64,000 bases of DNA from Roseibium salinum (GCF_026240905.1 NZ_JAPEVI010000003.1:3782001-3846000); one strand, 5' to 3'; numbered from the stretch's first letter, positions 19,029 through 28,650 are shown. The notes: a model not told the origin generated them from the letters alone. Numbers and translations are program-made.

Positions 19029-19757
19029 CTAAACGCCTCTCAGATTGCCCCAGATCAGCGTGTGCAGCTGGGGCAGGACCGTGGCGGTGTACCAGCGGTC
19101 GGAGCTGACCTTGTCCACCAGCCAGCGCATGCGGTCCATGATGCCGGCCATGTCGATGGCGCCGTTGGCGTCCTCGGGCGCGGGCGGCGTGTGGTTGCCG
19201 GGCTGGAGATAGAGCATCAGGTCCGGATAGCGGGCGGCAGCGTCGCGGGCGAAGGCGTAGTCGGCCTCATCGAAGATCACCACCTTCAGCACCACCTGCG
19301 TGCCCGGGCCGGCCGCCTCGACACATTCGGCGAGTTTCTGCCAGTCGATTGCCATGCCGCTGGAGGGCGGCTTCGGGCTGAGCGTCAGGACGTCGAGCGT
19401 GGAAAACCAGTCCCTGGCGATGCTGCCCTGGGTTTCCAGCGCGAAGCGGTAGCCTTCCGCGTGGCCTAGGTCGATCAGGTCGCCAAGCGGCTGGATCGCC
19501 GGATTGCCGCCGGACAGGGAAACCGTCAGAGGTTGGCCGCCGGAGAGGATTTCCACCTGCATCATGACCGCTTCCGGCGTCATCGGGCACCATTGGTCCC
19601 GGTAGGCGCTGTCGACAGCATGCAGCGTGTCGCACCACTTGCAGCGGTAATCGCAGCCGCCGGTGCGCACGAACACGGTCGGCTGGCCGATCAGGGCGCC
19701 TTCGCCCTGGATGGTGGGGCCGAAAATCTCGCTGACCCGGATCAGGTCGCCGCTCAT
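19029..19757 (-). CDS. queE: 7-carboxy-7-deazaguanine synthase QueE
   Basis: 242-aa radical SAM enzyme that turns 6-carboxytetrahydropterin into 7-carboxy-7-deazaguanine. It starts [20 protein letters not shown] and carries the CxxxCxxC cluster motif as [12 protein letters not shown] near residue 37. The start overlaps the queD stop by 4 bp (ATGA), which decides it over the upstream ATG at 19853. The middle of the queC-queD-queE operon. Confidence 0.96.
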   Translation of the reverse strand: MSGDLIRVSEIFGPTIQGEGALIGQPTVFVRTGGCDYRCKWCDTLHAVDSAYRDQWCPMTPEAVMMQVEILSGGQPLTVSLSGGNPAIQPLGDLIDLGHAEGYRFALETQGSIARDWFSTLDVLTLSPKPPSSGMAIDWQKLAECVEAAGPGTQVVLKVVIFDEADYAFARDAAARYPDLMLYLQPGNHTPPAPEDANGAIDMAGIMDRMRWLVDKVSSDRWYTATVLPQLHTLIWGNLRGV

Positions 19758-20131
19758 GCCGCCTTCACTCCGGGATGTGGCCGGTATTCGGCGCAGGTTT
19801 TCGGGGTTTCCTTGACGCGCACGGCCGAGGTTTCCGGCCAGCGCTGCCTGCACCAGTCAAAAAAGAACCGTGCAAGGGTCTCGGCGGTCACGCAGTCGTC
19901 GCCCAGGACGTCGTTCAGGTGACGGTGGTCCAGCGTCTCGTCGAGATAGCGCTTGAATTCGCCCAGTTCACGGTAGTCGCGCACGAAGCCGATCGAATTC
20001 AGCACATCCGACATCAGCTCCACCTCGACTACGTAATTGTGGCCGTGCAGGCGGGCGCAGGGGTGATCCTCGCCAAGTCCCAGGATCCGATGGCTGGCGG
20101 AGAAGTGAAATTCCTTGGTGATCCTAAACAT
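19754..20131 (-). CDS. queD: 6-carboxy-5,6,7,8-tetrahydropterin synthase QueD
   Basis: 125-aa PTPS-family enzyme. It starts [16 protein letters not shown], with zinc histidines in SASH and LHGHNY and the catalytic Cys in [11 protein letters not shown], followed by the C-terminal VKETPKT glutamate. It overlaps the end of queC by 8 bp. Frames extending upstream to 20491 are read through queC and are not part of it. Confidence 0.95.
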   Translation of the reverse strand: MFRITKEFHFSASHRILGLGEDHPCARLHGHNYVVEVELMSDVLNSIGFVRDYRELGEFKRYLDETLDHRHLNDVLGDDCVTAETLARFFFDWCRQRWPETSAVRVKETPKTCAEYRPHPGVKAA

Positions 20132-20813
20132 GGCAGGCCGCCTTCCAGAACTCCGGGTCCGCGTATTCGGTCGGGTCGCTGCCGCCGGCCAGGTGAAAGG
20201 CCTCGCGCCGTTCCACGCAGGTGCCGCAGCGCCCGCAATGGACTTCGCCGCCCTTGTAGCAGGACCAGGTCCTGCGATAGTCGACACCGAGGCCCAGACC
20301 CTCCGCCGCGATATCCGCCTTGGACGTGCGGACATAGGGCGTGAAGAGGCTGATCTCGCCCAGGCCTTCCAGCGCATGGCGCTGCATGGTCTCGAAGCTT
20401 TCGGTAAAGGCCGGGCGGCAGTCCGGATAGATGAAGTGGTCGCCGCCATGAACGGCCGTCGCAACGGCCTGTGCGCCGCGCGCTGCGGCAATGCCGTAGG
20501 CGATGGTCAGCATGATCGCGTTGCGGTTCGGCACAACGGTGATCTTCATGGTGTCTTCGGCATAGTGCCCGTCCGGCACGTCCACGTCATCGGTCAGCGC
20601 CGAGCCGGTCAGCTGGCGGCCGATATTGGAAATGTCGATCAGGATATGTTCGGTGTTGAGCTCATCGGCGCACGCTTTCGCAAAGTCCAGCTCCTTCTTG
20701 TGGCGCTGCCCATAGTCGAAAGAAACGAGGCCGATCAGTTCATGCTCGCGCGCAACCTTGTGCGCAAGCGTGACGGAATCCATTCCGCCGGAACAGATGA
20801 CGAGTGTTTTCAA
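20124..20813 (-). CDS. queC: 7-cyano-7-deazaguanine synthase QueC
   Basis: 229-aa ATP-dependent preQ0 synthase. The PP-loop motif CSGGMDSVT is at residues 8-16 and the C-terminal zinc cysteines are in SCYKGGEVHCGRCGTCVERR. The start codon is TTG at 20813, supported by AAGGGA eight bases upstream. That ribosome-binding site is the 3' end of an apparent preQ1-I aptamer, so translation is probably repressed by the pathway's product. First gene of queCDE. Confidence 0.96.
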   Translation of the reverse strand: MKTLVICSGGMDSVTLAHKVAREHELIGLVSFDYGQRHKKELDFAKACADELNTEHILIDISNIGRQLTGSALTDDVDVPDGHYAEDTMKITVVPNRNAIMLTIAYGIAAARGAQAVATAVHGGDHFIYPDCRPAFTESFETMQRHALEGLGEISLFTPYVRTSKADIAAEGLGLGVDYRRTWSCYKGGEVHCGRCGTCVERREAFHLAGGSDPTEYADPEFWKAACHV

Positions 20814-20820
20814 CGATTTG

Positions 20821-20861
20821 GTCCCTTGTTTTCGCTGGCACCGGGTAGGCTGCGACCGGTG
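20821..20861 (-). promoter_or_regulatory. preQ1-I-type riboswitch controlling queC translation
   Basis: Read on the minus strand: stem CACCGG, loop TCGCAGCCTAC, stem CCGGTG, spacer CCAGCG, then AAAACAAGGGA. This matches the preQ1-I architecture; the loop GGTCGCAG and tail AAAACAAGG are the same as I remember for the Thermoanaerobacter tengcongensis preQ1 aptamer. The AAGG of the tail is also the queC Shine-Dalgarno, placed eight bases before TTG 20813, so ligand binding would hide the ribosome-binding site. Sequence fit is direct; regulation is inferred. Confidence 0.85.
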
Positions 20862-20957
20862 GTCCCCTTATCGGGAACGCGGGCCTTTTAGCAGAAATTG
20901 GAAAAAAGGGAAGGGAAGCCCGGATTTTCCGGTTCATTTACGCCCAGATCGCCTTCG

Positions 20958-21713
20958 TCAGAGCTGGAAATGAATATGATCGTCGTGGCGCGCGGCCCGG
21001 CAGCCCTGGAAGCGTATTTTAGATCCCGTTGTCCCGAGACGGGATTTCAGGTGTGGTTCCAGAAATATCTTTCCGACACGCGCGTTTGATGCCAGCCAAT
21101 TCAAGACAAACCGTGATCTTGCGGGTTCGAGCTTCAGATCACGCCACCAGGGCTGCAACAGTTCGAAGTCCCATCGCAATGTTAGGATGTTTTGTGGGCA
21201 GTCCGTCGGCCCTTGCTCGAATGCGAAGTAACCGATGGGCGATCGCGTCGCGCCCGGGAGGTAACCGGAGCCGTCCATATAGTACAGCGCCAAGTCCGCC
21301 TTGTCGCCGTCGTCATGGGACAAGTGCGGAAGCAAAGGGAAACCATCGAGGAAGGGAAAGCTTCCATCGAGGACGAGCGTTTGGGTTTCGGGGAACGCCT
21401 CACTCGTTTCTGCCGCTAGGTCATCCAGGACCGCTTTAAGCTCCCGAGAGACGTAATTTCGGTTAAGGCCGCAATAGAGCCACGACTGAACCTTCAAAGT
21501 TTCATCGGCAAAACAAGACAGGGCGACTCTGCCGCTTATGGATGGTGCCAGCCAAATTGCCGAAACACTCAGGCAAATGTAAACGGCGAAAAATGTAAGG
21601 GTGCGCCACCTGGAGAACAACGCGACCATCCAAGCCAGCCCACCGATTTGCGTCAACAGCGTGAGAAAGACGATCAAAGATCCATGCAGCACAATTTTCA
21701 CGAAACGGTTCAA
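20958..21713 (-). CDS. Membrane-anchored LAS-type (M15/MepA-like) peptidase candidate
   Basis: 251 aa. Two N-terminal hydrophobic segments (about residues 7-30 and 38-58) anchor a soluble domain. The domain contains LSHDDGDKADLALYY near residue 132, fitting the zinc H-x6-D pattern of LAS metallopeptidases (VanX, MepA, DUF882), and ends HDDHIHFQL, fitting their C-terminal HxH. I therefore infer a cell-wall or related amidohydrolase; substrate unknown. The gene is visibly more A/T-rich than its neighbours and lies just upstream of the queC leader on the same strand. Confidence 0.6.
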   Translation of the reverse strand: MNRFVKIVLHGSLIVFLTLLTQIGGLAWMVALFSRWRTLTFFAVYICLSVSAIWLAPSISGRVALSCFADETLKVQSWLYCGLNRNYVSRELKAVLDDLAAETSEAFPETQTLVLDGSFPFLDGFPLLPHLSHDDGDKADLALYYMDGSGYLPGATRSPIGYFAFEQGPTDCPQNILTLRWDFELLQPWWRDLKLEPARSRFVLNWLASNARVGKIFLEPHLKSRLGTTGSKIRFQGCRAARHDDHIHFQL

Positions 21714-21767
21714 CGACCAATCCCCCGATTTCCCTTAAAGCAACCCGGCCGTCGTCCTACGGTCGAG

Positions 21768-22499
21768 CTAAGCCCAGATCGCCATCCGTAAGCCCCTGCC
21801 GTCCCGGCGGAAATCCTTCGGGAACGGTTCGGCTCGTCCCAGGTGGATCCGCTCGGCAATCACGCTGTTTGCCGCAGCATCCAGGAGATCGTCCCGCCCG
21901 CAGCCGCGCGGTGGTGCCTGATCCAGGAAGTTCTTTGGAAGGCCAAGGGAGACGAGAAGATCCCGGCGCTGATCCAGGCCTTCCGCGTTGGCGCGGCTTT
22001 TGATCTTTTTCGGCAGGCTCATCTCCTTCTCGCCGTTGAGGCGCCAGAAGGCGAGTTCCGGATGGACTTCGAAGACGCGGGCTTCCAGTTCCGGCGTCAT
22101 CAGCGCGTCTATTTCCCGGATTTTCGGGAAGAGGTGGAAGCACTGTTTGGAGACCTTCTTCGGCGGCTCCGACGTCTTCAGCGCCGTTTCGCAGGCGGCA
22201 AGGTAGTCGTCCTCGTAAACCGCTGCCCGGGAGGGCACGGTGAAGACGGAGGACTGCCGCATGCCCAGATGCCTGCGGGCGGCTTTTTCCGGGCCGCGGC
22301 CGCCGGCAAGGATCCGGTCTGGCAGGCCGATCGGCATATCGACGGCGATGACGGCCGCGGTGGATTTCACAAGGGCGGCGAAGGCCGGGAAGATTTCGAG
22401 CCGCAGGTCCTGCGGCCTGTTGAGATTTCGCAGGACGGCGACCCAGCCCGCCTTGCAGCCATCGACGCCGGCAACCCGGATGTCGGGCCCGTCAGGCAC
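21768..22499 (-). CDS. DUF429 domain protein
   Basis: 243 aa. Typical DUF429 features: N-terminal GVDGCKAGWVAV (RNase H-like fold start), VDMPIGLPD, the R-x-H-LGMRQSSVFTVPSR block and C-terminal GRDDLLDAAANSVIAERI. DUF429 proteins are predicted nucleases of unknown role. The stop of pdxY overlaps its start by 8 bp, so the two are probably co-transcribed. Confidence 0.88.
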   Translation of the reverse strand: MPDGPDIRVAGVDGCKAGWVAVLRNLNRPQDLRLEIFPAFAALVKSTAAVIAVDMPIGLPDRILAGGRGPEKAARRHLGMRQSSVFTVPSRAAVYEDDYLAACETALKTSEPPKKVSKQCFHLFPKIREIDALMTPELEARVFEVHPELAFWRLNGEKEMSLPKKIKSRANAEGLDQRRDLLVSLGLPKNFLDQAPPRGCGRDDLLDAAANSVIAERIHLGRAEPFPKDFRRDGRGLRMAIWA

Positions 22500-23397
22500 G
22501 GGCCTTTGCTTCCAGAACGCGCCGGGAGGTCACCAGCGCCATGGCCCGGACCACCGATTGCTGCTCCTCCGCAAACAGCAGCTCGTCCGCGCCTTTCTTG
22601 ACACTCCTGGCCACCAGTTCGAAAACCGAGGCGGACGCCCGTTTCAGGGCTTCCTCGTCGTCGAGCCCGGCGAGCAGATTGGCCAGGAACAGCCCCGCGA
22701 TCAGGTCGCCCGTGCCTTTCGGCGGATCGGTGATGACGGCGTGTTCGGCGGCAACGGCGCCGCGCGGCCCGGCAAGGAGATTGGCGATCGCATTGCGGCG
22801 CAGGGCGGGGGACGAGGTCACCAGAACCCGCTCGTTGCCGAGGAAGCGCGCGGCCGACAGGGCCTGCGTTTCGGTTTCGATGGTGCTGCCCGTCAGCCAG
22901 CCGAGCTCGAAGCAGTTGGGCGTCACGATATCGGCAAGCGGCACGAGCTGGTCGCGGATCGCCTCTGCCGTTTCTTCGGGCACATAGAGCCCGCCGTGAC
23001 CGCCACTCGGATAATCGCCGATGATCGGATCGCACAGGTAAAGGGCCTGCGGATTGGCCTTCTTGACCGCCTTGACGATGCCCGCGATGGCGCCGGCCTG
23101 TTTGGTGCTGCCGAGATAGCCGGAGACGACCGCGCCGATCCGGTTCAGGTGGGGCGTCCCCGCCAGTTCCTCCGCAATCGCCGCGAAGCTTTCCGATGGC
23201 GGCACGATGCGCGTGCCCATGCCGTGGCCCGGATGCCAGGGCAGCAGGATGGTCGGCAGGAACCAGACCTCATGGCCAAGCCGTTCCAGGGCAAAGGTCA
23301 GTCCGCGCCCGCTGATGCCACCCTTCACCACCTGGGACGTGATCACCAGGATCGGATTCTTGTGTGGCGCGGGCGCCCCCGGCGGCTGCATCATGTG
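22492..23397 (-). CDS. pdxY: Pyridoxal kinase PdxY-type
   Basis: About 301 aa from ATG 23397 (an in-frame ATG at 23430 falls inside a dispersed repeat, so I prefer the later start). Ribokinase-fold enzyme that phosphorylates pyridoxal for PLP salvage. Visible motifs: VISGYLGSTKQAG-type N-terminal substrate region, LYLCDPIIGD, TPNCFELGWLTG and the anion-hole/catalytic block DPPKGTGDLIAGLFLANL with the catalytic Asp. Overlaps DUF429 downstream. Confidence 0.9.
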   Translation of the reverse strand, partial: HMMQPPGAPAPHKNPILVITSQVVKGGISGRGLTFALERLGHEVWFLPTILLPWHPGHGMGTRIVPPSESFAAIAEELAGTPHLNRIGAVVSGYLGSTKQAGAIAGIVKAVKKANPQALYLCDPIIGDYPSGGHGGLYVPEETAEAIRDQLVPLADIVTPNCFELGWLTGSTIETETQALSAARFLGNERVLVTSSPALRRNAIANLLAGPRGAVAAEHAVITDPPKGTGDLIAGLFLANLLAGLDDEEALKRASASVFELVARSVKKGADELLFAEEQQSVVRAMALVTSRRVLEAKARA

Positions 23398-23411
23398 ACT
23401 AAATCCTTGTT

Positions 23412-23521
23412 GGATCAGATCAACCTGCATTCAGGTGGATCGACGTGAATGCAGAAAAGTTGATCGCCTTTAAAGTGCTAGAGCAACTTGTCTTCGTCCG
23501 ACCGGACGAAGGTTGCTCTAG
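23412..23521. repeat. Two-hairpin dispersed intergenic element, copy A
   Basis: First arm pair: GATCAACCTGCATTCAGG with GTGAATGCAGAAAAGTTGATC. Second hairpin (about 23478-23521): CTAGAGCAACTTGTCTTCG pairing with CGAAGGTTGCTCTAG. The second hairpin ends on the ispG stop codon, so it may double as its 3' hairpin. Related copies are at 53965 and 63935. Confidence 0.8.
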
Positions 23522-24781
23522 GCGGCATCGGAAGAGGATTTTGCGCCTGTGCCGTAACGCTTTTCAATATAGTTCAGAACCATCCGCTTGAATTCGTCGG
23601 CAATGCCCGGCCCACGCAGCGTCGCGACCTTTTCGCCGTCGACGAACACCGGCGCGGACGGGGTTTCGCCCGTGCCGGGCAGGGAAATGCCGATATCGGC
23701 ATGCTTGGATCTCGCCCGGCCCGTTGACGATGCAGCCCATCACCGCGACGTTGAGGTTCTCGACGCCCGGATACTGTTCCCGCCATTTGGGCATGGACTC
23801 GCGGATATGGTCCTGGATATCGCCGGCCAGCTCCTGGAAAACGGTCGAGGTGGTCCGGCCGCAGCCCGGGCAGGCGGCAACGATGGGAATGAAGGCGCGG
23901 AAGCCCATCACCTGCAGGAGTTCCTGCGCCACCTGCACCTCCCGCGTGCGGTCGCCGCCCGGCTCCGGCGTCAGCGAGACGCGGATGGTGTCGCCGATGC
24001 CCTGCTGCAGCAGGATGCCCATGGATGCGGCTGAGGAGACGATCCCCTTGGTGCCCATGCCGGCTTCCGTCAGGCCCAGATGCAGCGCGTAGTCGCAGCG
24101 GCGGGCGAGGTCGGCATAGACGGCGATCAGGTCCTGAACCTGGCTGACCTTGGCCGACAGGATGATCTTGTCCCGTCCCATGCCGAGGGCTTCGGCGCGC
24201 TCGGCCGACAGGAGGCCCGACTGGATGATCGCTTCGCGCATCACGGCGGCGGCGGAGACCGGATTGGCGCTTGCCGCGTTCTCGTCCATCAGTTTCGTCA
24301 GCAGTTCCTGGTCGAGCGAGCCCCAGTTGACGCCGATGCGGACCGGCTTGTCGTGCTTCAGCGCGATGTCGATGATCTGCGAGAACTGTGTGTCGCGCTT
24401 GGCCTTGAAGCCGACATTGCCCGGGTTGATGCGGTATTTGTCGAGGGCGGCCGCGCAGTCGGGATAGTCGCTCAAGAGCTTGTGGCCGATATAGTGGAAG
24501 TCACCGACCAGCGGCACGGTGACGCCGATACGGTCCAGCCGTTCCCGGATCCGGGGCACCTCGGCGGCCGCCTCCGGACGGTCCACGGTGATGCGCACGA
24601 TTTCGGAACCCGCGCGGGCCAGCGCGGCGACCTGCGCAACGGTTGCGTCGGCGTCGGCGGTGTCCGTGTTGGTCATGGATTGCACGACGACCGGGGCGTC
24701 GCCGCCGACCAGCACATTGCCGACCCTCACGCCGACGGATTTGCGGCGGGGCAGGGCTTTTGCAAAATCATCAATCATCAC
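23518..24781 (-). CDS. ispG: 4-hydroxy-3-methylbut-2-enyl diphosphate synthase IspG, one frameshift
   Basis: About 420 aa when repaired. MEP isoprenoid pathway [4Fe-4S] enzyme. N-terminus [19 protein letters not shown]; cluster cysteines in ACPGCGRTT and [11 protein letters not shown]. Right after NGPGE the frame breaks at about 23708: one extra base in GAGATCC turns the canonical [16 protein letters not shown] into an unrelated reading. Removing it restores a normal C-terminus ending [13 protein letters not shown] and a stop at 23518. Probably a sequence error; the gene is essential in most bacteria that lack the mevalonate route. Confidence 0.93.
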
Positions 24782-25436
24782 AGGAACCAGCAGGTCTTTG
24801 AGCGTATGACCCCCATATGAGGGATCTTGGGCCGACTTTCCAGCGCATGATTAGGGGTTGCGGGCGAAAAGGGCAATGGGGCGGGCGTGGCCGGACACAT
24901 TCGGCGGTCAAATTGCGGACCTCTTTCACATGGTCGACGTCTCCTGCCACGGCATGACCGCCTCCTGCGAGGAAACTCATGCCCGACGTGTCAATTATGG
25001 CTCCGCTGACTACCTTCGCCCGAGGTGATATGCTGGTACGCAGCGTGCCGCACCTGCCCGTTATCCTGGACAAGTGCAGCGTCAGCTGCGCGCAGATCCG
25101 GAATCCAGACATATTTCGCGTCGCAGGCGCGGCTTTCTCATCTGGCTTAAGGAAACGAGGCCTTTAAGAGGCGAACTTGTTCTCATGCAGGTTTGCCGGG
25201 CTATGATTGGAAGAAGTGCTCGCGGCCGCTCGCCCTGATATCTGGATCCCTGTGTGTTTCGGTTGTGGCAGGATGGCTGCGGGCAGGGGCGGCAGTCGGT
25301 CGGTACATCGTCTCGCGGAGGTATCGCCGCAGCCCCGGGCTCGCAGAGCAGAGTTGATGGGCAAGAGGGGATGCTGGCATCGTACCGTCAAATCGGTATC
25401 CTGCCGGACGCGGGATCGAAACCCCTGGAGCAGCAC
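24782..25436. other. Long gene-free interval
   Basis: 655 bp between divergently placed ispG (minus) and a membrane-protein gene (plus). I find no reading frame with recognisable content, no tRNA and no clear repeat. Short frames (for example 24979-25167) look like noise. It may hold the ispG promoter and remnants of a lost gene. Confidence 0.4.
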
Positions 25437-26324
25437 ATGTTCATCACCGTTCTGGAACGCTCGCTGTCGCTTGCGCAGCACAATATCGGCACGCTGCTGC
25501 GGACCGGCTGGGCCTATATCCTGGTGCTCATTGCGCTGAATTTCGCGATCGGCGCGGCGATGATGCCGGAAAGCGGCTTCACGACGGTGTCCTACATGAC
25601 CGAGCCCGTCGCGGCCGTTGATGAAGGGGCACTGCGGGGGCTGGCGATCATCGCCAATCTGCTGGTCGGCTTTTCGATCGCCATCGCCTATGTGCGGAGG
25701 ATCCTGATCGATGCCCGCGACTTTCCGCTGACTTTCGAAACCCGCACTCTCAGGGTGATCCTCAACCAGGTGATCCTCGCCCTGATCGGTGCCCTGTCCC
25801 TGGTGCCGCTGGCGATCGTGGCGCTGATCGTTGCGGCCATGACGGCGGGTGTCGGCCTGCTGCTTTTCGTCCTGGCCCCGTTCATCGCGCTGATGGTGGT
25901 CCAGCGCTTCTCGGTCATTCTGCCCGCGGCCGCGGTCGACGATCCGCTGGGTTTGAAGGAAAGCTGGCGGGCGACGTCCGGTCTCGGCTGGGCCATGGCC
26001 TTCTCTGCGCTGGTGATGAGCCTGCTTGCGGGATTTCTCGTGTTGGTCTGGGTGGTCACGCTGAACATCAGCGACCGCCTGCTGCCGGCAAACGATCTCT
26101 GGCAGCAGATCCACTCGGCGGTCCTGCCGATGGGGACCATGCTGATCCTGACCTGGATTTTCGCCAGCCTGCACGCGACCTTCTACGGCCTCATCCGGGA
26201 ACGTTTCGCGCGGCAACTGGGTTTGCGCTCTTCTGACTATGCGAAGGCCGACGAACGGCGGACGGCCGCAAGGGCGCGTGCCCTCAAGGCGCTGCACGGG
26301 GCGCAGCGCCTGAACCGCCGCTGA
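25437..26324 (+). CDS. Multi-pass membrane protein, hypothetical
   Basis: 295 aa from ATG 25437, preceded by GGAG six bases upstream; longer upstream starts lack support. About six membrane spans; loops include ARDFPLTFETRTLR and LKESWRATSG, and a basic C-terminus rich in Arg/Ala. The LKESWRATSG loop before a late span recalls the two paralogues at 3487-5369 (RSAxLTxxYRWPI position), so it may be a distant relative. No function can be assigned. Confidence 0.7.
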   Translation: MFITVLERSLSLAQHNIGTLLRTGWAYILVLIALNFAIGAAMMPESGFTTVSYMTEPVAAVDEGALRGLAIIANLLVGFSIAIAYVRRILIDARDFPLTFETRTLRVILNQVILALIGALSLVPLAIVALIVAAMTAGVGLLLFVLAPFIALMVVQRFSVILPAAAVDDPLGLKESWRATSGLGWAMAFSALVMSLLAGFLVLVWVVTLNISDRLLPANDLWQQIHSAVLPMGTMLILTWIFASLHATFYGLIRERFARQLGLRSSDYAKADERRTAARARALKALHGAQRLNRR

Positions 26325-26436
26325 TCGCTCCCGTGCAGCGGAACCTGTCCTGGATTTAATCAATCCGATGTTGCGGTGCGGCGAGAACTGGTGAAATGAT
26401 GGGCCGGAATTTGGTTCAGTCATCGGGAGATCGTTC

Positions 26437-27219
26437 ATGCTTGCCAACAAGACCGCCGTCATCACCGGGTCCACCTCCGGGATCGGGCTCGGCTGCGCCC
26501 GTGCCTTTGCGGAAAAAGGCGCCAACGTCGTCATCAACGGCCTGGGCGATGCGGACGAGATCGAAAAGACCCGGGTGGCCATCGAGGCGGATTTCGGCGT
26601 CCGCTGCATCTATTCGCCCGCCAACATGCTGAACGGCGAGGAGATCGCCGGCATGATCGCCGATGCCGAAAAGGAATTCGGCGCCGTCGACATCCTGGTC
26701 AACAATGCCGGCATCCAGTTCGTCTCTCCGGTCGACGAGTTTCCGATCGACAAGTGGGATGCCATCATCGCGATCAACCTCACCTCCGCCTTCCATGCCA
26801 TCCGGGCCGTGCTGCCGGGCATGAAAAAACGGGGCTGGGGCCGGATCGTCAACACCGCCTCGGCGCACGCGCTGGTCGCCTCACCCTACAAATCCGCCTA
26901 CGTGGCGGCCAAGCACGGCATTGCGGGCCTCACCAAGACGGTGGCGCTGGAGGTGGCTCAACAGGGCATCACCGTCAACGCGATCTGCCCGGGCTATGTC
27001 TGGACGCCGCTGGTGGAAGCGCAGATCCCCGACACGATGAAGGCGCGCAACATGACCGAGGAGCAGGTCAAGAACGACGTCATGCTGGCCGCGCAGCCGA
27101 CCAAGAAATTCGTCACCATCGAACAGGTCGCCGGATATGCCGTGTTCCTGTGCTCCGACACGGCGGCCTCGATCACCGGATCGATCCTGCCCATCGACGG
27201 CGGCTGGACCGCGCACTAG
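26437..27219 (+). CDS. bdhA: 3-Hydroxybutyrate dehydrogenase
   Basis: 260-aa short-chain dehydrogenase that oxidises D-3-hydroxybutyrate to acetoacetate in PHB breakdown. Cofactor motif TGSTSGIGLGCA, NNAG, catalytic block VNTASAHALVASPYKSAYVAAK (Ser-Tyr-Lys), and the BdhA-typical substrate lid PLVEAQIPDTMKARNMTEEQ. Ends GSILPIDGGWTAH. The stop codon lies inside the first arm of a long inverted repeat that separates it from a patatin gene. Confidence 0.95.
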   Translation: MLANKTAVITGSTSGIGLGCARAFAEKGANVVINGLGDADEIEKTRVAIEADFGVRCIYSPANMLNGEEIAGMIADAEKEFGAVDILVNNAGIQFVSPVDEFPIDKWDAIIAINLTSAFHAIRAVLPGMKKRGWGRIVNTASAHALVASPYKSAYVAAKHGIAGLTKTVALEVAQQGITVNAICPGYVWTPLVEAQIPDTMKARNMTEEQVKNDVMLAAQPTKKFVTIEQVAGYAVFLCSDTAASITGSILPIDGGWTAH

Positions 27220-27378
27220 GGTACGGACCCACAAATGAGGACGAAATGGCATGAGAAATGGCTTCACCCCGCTTCGTCAGCGCGCTTGACCGGGCACACG
27301 GCCCGCTCTGCGCACCCTTTCTAACGGCGTTTCGCCATTTCTCATGCCATTTCGTCCTCATTTGTGGGTCCGCACCCT
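27218..27378. repeat. Long imperfect inverted repeat, 45-bp arms, 71-bp loop
   Basis: Arms at 27218-27262 and 27334-27378 are complementary except for one position (GTACGG against GTGCGG). The left arm begins on the bdhA stop codon and the right arm ends about 44 bp before the patatin GTG start. The RNA could form a 45-bp stem (terminator, RNase III site or stabiliser). I see no target-site duplication and no open reading frame with coding character inside, so a MITE origin is possible but not shown. Confidence 0.9.
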
Positions 27379-27421
27379 GGTCTTTCTGCGGCCTTCACAC
27401 CAACCAGGAAGGAGGGCCGCA

Positions 27422-28434
27422 GTGGCGGACCCCAAGAAGATAAACCTCGCCCTTCAGGGTGGCGGCGCCCATGGCGCCTTCACCTGGGGGTGCTGGACCG
27501 GTTCCTGGAAGACAAACGGCTCAAGATCGATGCCATCACGGGAACCTCCGCGGGGGCCATGAACGCGGTGGTTCTTGCCAGCGGCATGGAGGCGGACGGC
27601 GAAAAAGGCGCCCGCCGGCAGCTGGAGGACTTCTGGCGCAGTGTCAGCGATCACGCGCGTTACAGCCCGATCAGGCGCTCGCCGCTCGATGTGCTTCTGG
27701 GCCGGTGGAGCCTCGACAACTCGCTGAGCTATCTCTATTTCGACGTGGTGTCGCGCTTCGCCTCGCCGTACGAGTTCAACCCGCTGAACATCAACCCGTT
27801 GCGCGATGCGGTCGAGCGGGCCGTCGACTTCGAAAAGGTTCATGCCTGCGACTGCATAAAGCTCTTCGTCGCCGCAACCAACGTCTTCACCGGCAAGATC
27901 CGGGTGTTCAGCAACAAGGAAGTGACGCTGGATGCCGTCATGGCCTCCGCCTGCCTGCCGCAGCTCCACCAGGCCGTCGAAATCGACGGCGAGCCGTACT
28001 GGGACGGAGGATACATGGGCAATCCGCCGCTCTATCCGCTCTTCTACGAGACCGACACGCCCGATGTCGTCCTCATCCAGATCAATCCGCTGGAGCGCAG
28101 GGTCGTGCCGAAGACGGCGCGGGAAATCCTCAATCGCATGAATGAAATCACTTTCAATTCCACGCTGATGCGGGAGCTGAGAGCCATCGACTTCGTCAGC
28201 CGGCTGATCGAAGAGGGAAAGCTGTCGCGGCAGGATTACATGAAGGTGCATATGCACCGGATCTCCGCCGCCGAACTGGTGCCGCTGCAGGCCTCTTCCA
28301 AGATGAATGCGGAATGGAGTTTCCTGACGGAGCTGCGCGACATCGGCCGCAGAACCGCCGAGGCGTGGCTCGACACGCGCTTTGAGGACATCGGCAACCG
28401 GTCGACGATCGATCTCAGGGAGGAGTTCTTGTGA
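27422..28434 (+). CDS. Patatin-like phospholipase, one frameshift
   Basis: About 337 aa when repaired. GTG start at 27422 follows GGAGGGCCGCA. The oxyanion motif QGGGAHGAFTWG breaks at the G5 run 27486-27490; one added G gives TWGVLDRFLED and joins the long frame. Catalytic dyad: GTSAG (Ser) and DGGYMGNPP (Asp). A lipid hydrolase of the cytosolic patatin family. Patatin genes next to bdhA are common in alphaproteobacteria, so a role in PHB or membrane-lipid turnover is plausible but inferred. Confidence 0.88.
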
Positions 28435-28650
28435 GTTCGACGGCTTTCCCCACTCGCCCGCAAAGGGCGAAGACGTCCCGGCGGATGGCGGCCGGCGCCC
28501 TCCTTTCCCGTTAACCTTTTCTTAGCCATGCTCGCAAGTGGCATTGCAGATTGCAATGCAGGAGAGGTTAAATTTTTCTAAACAAAATCAGCATGTTGTG
28601 GCTTCGGCTTCCAGAAAGCCCACATCTGGAGAAATTCCGCCGAAAACAAA

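Noticed and set aside
24979-25167. Small plus-strand frame in the ispG upstream gap
   Set aside because: No ribosome-binding site, no hydrophobic or domain pattern; composition fits random high-GC sequence.
27258-27443. Short plus-strand frame inside the inverted repeat
   Set aside because: It spans the arms of the hairpin, lacks a ribosome-binding site and has no recognisable sequence.
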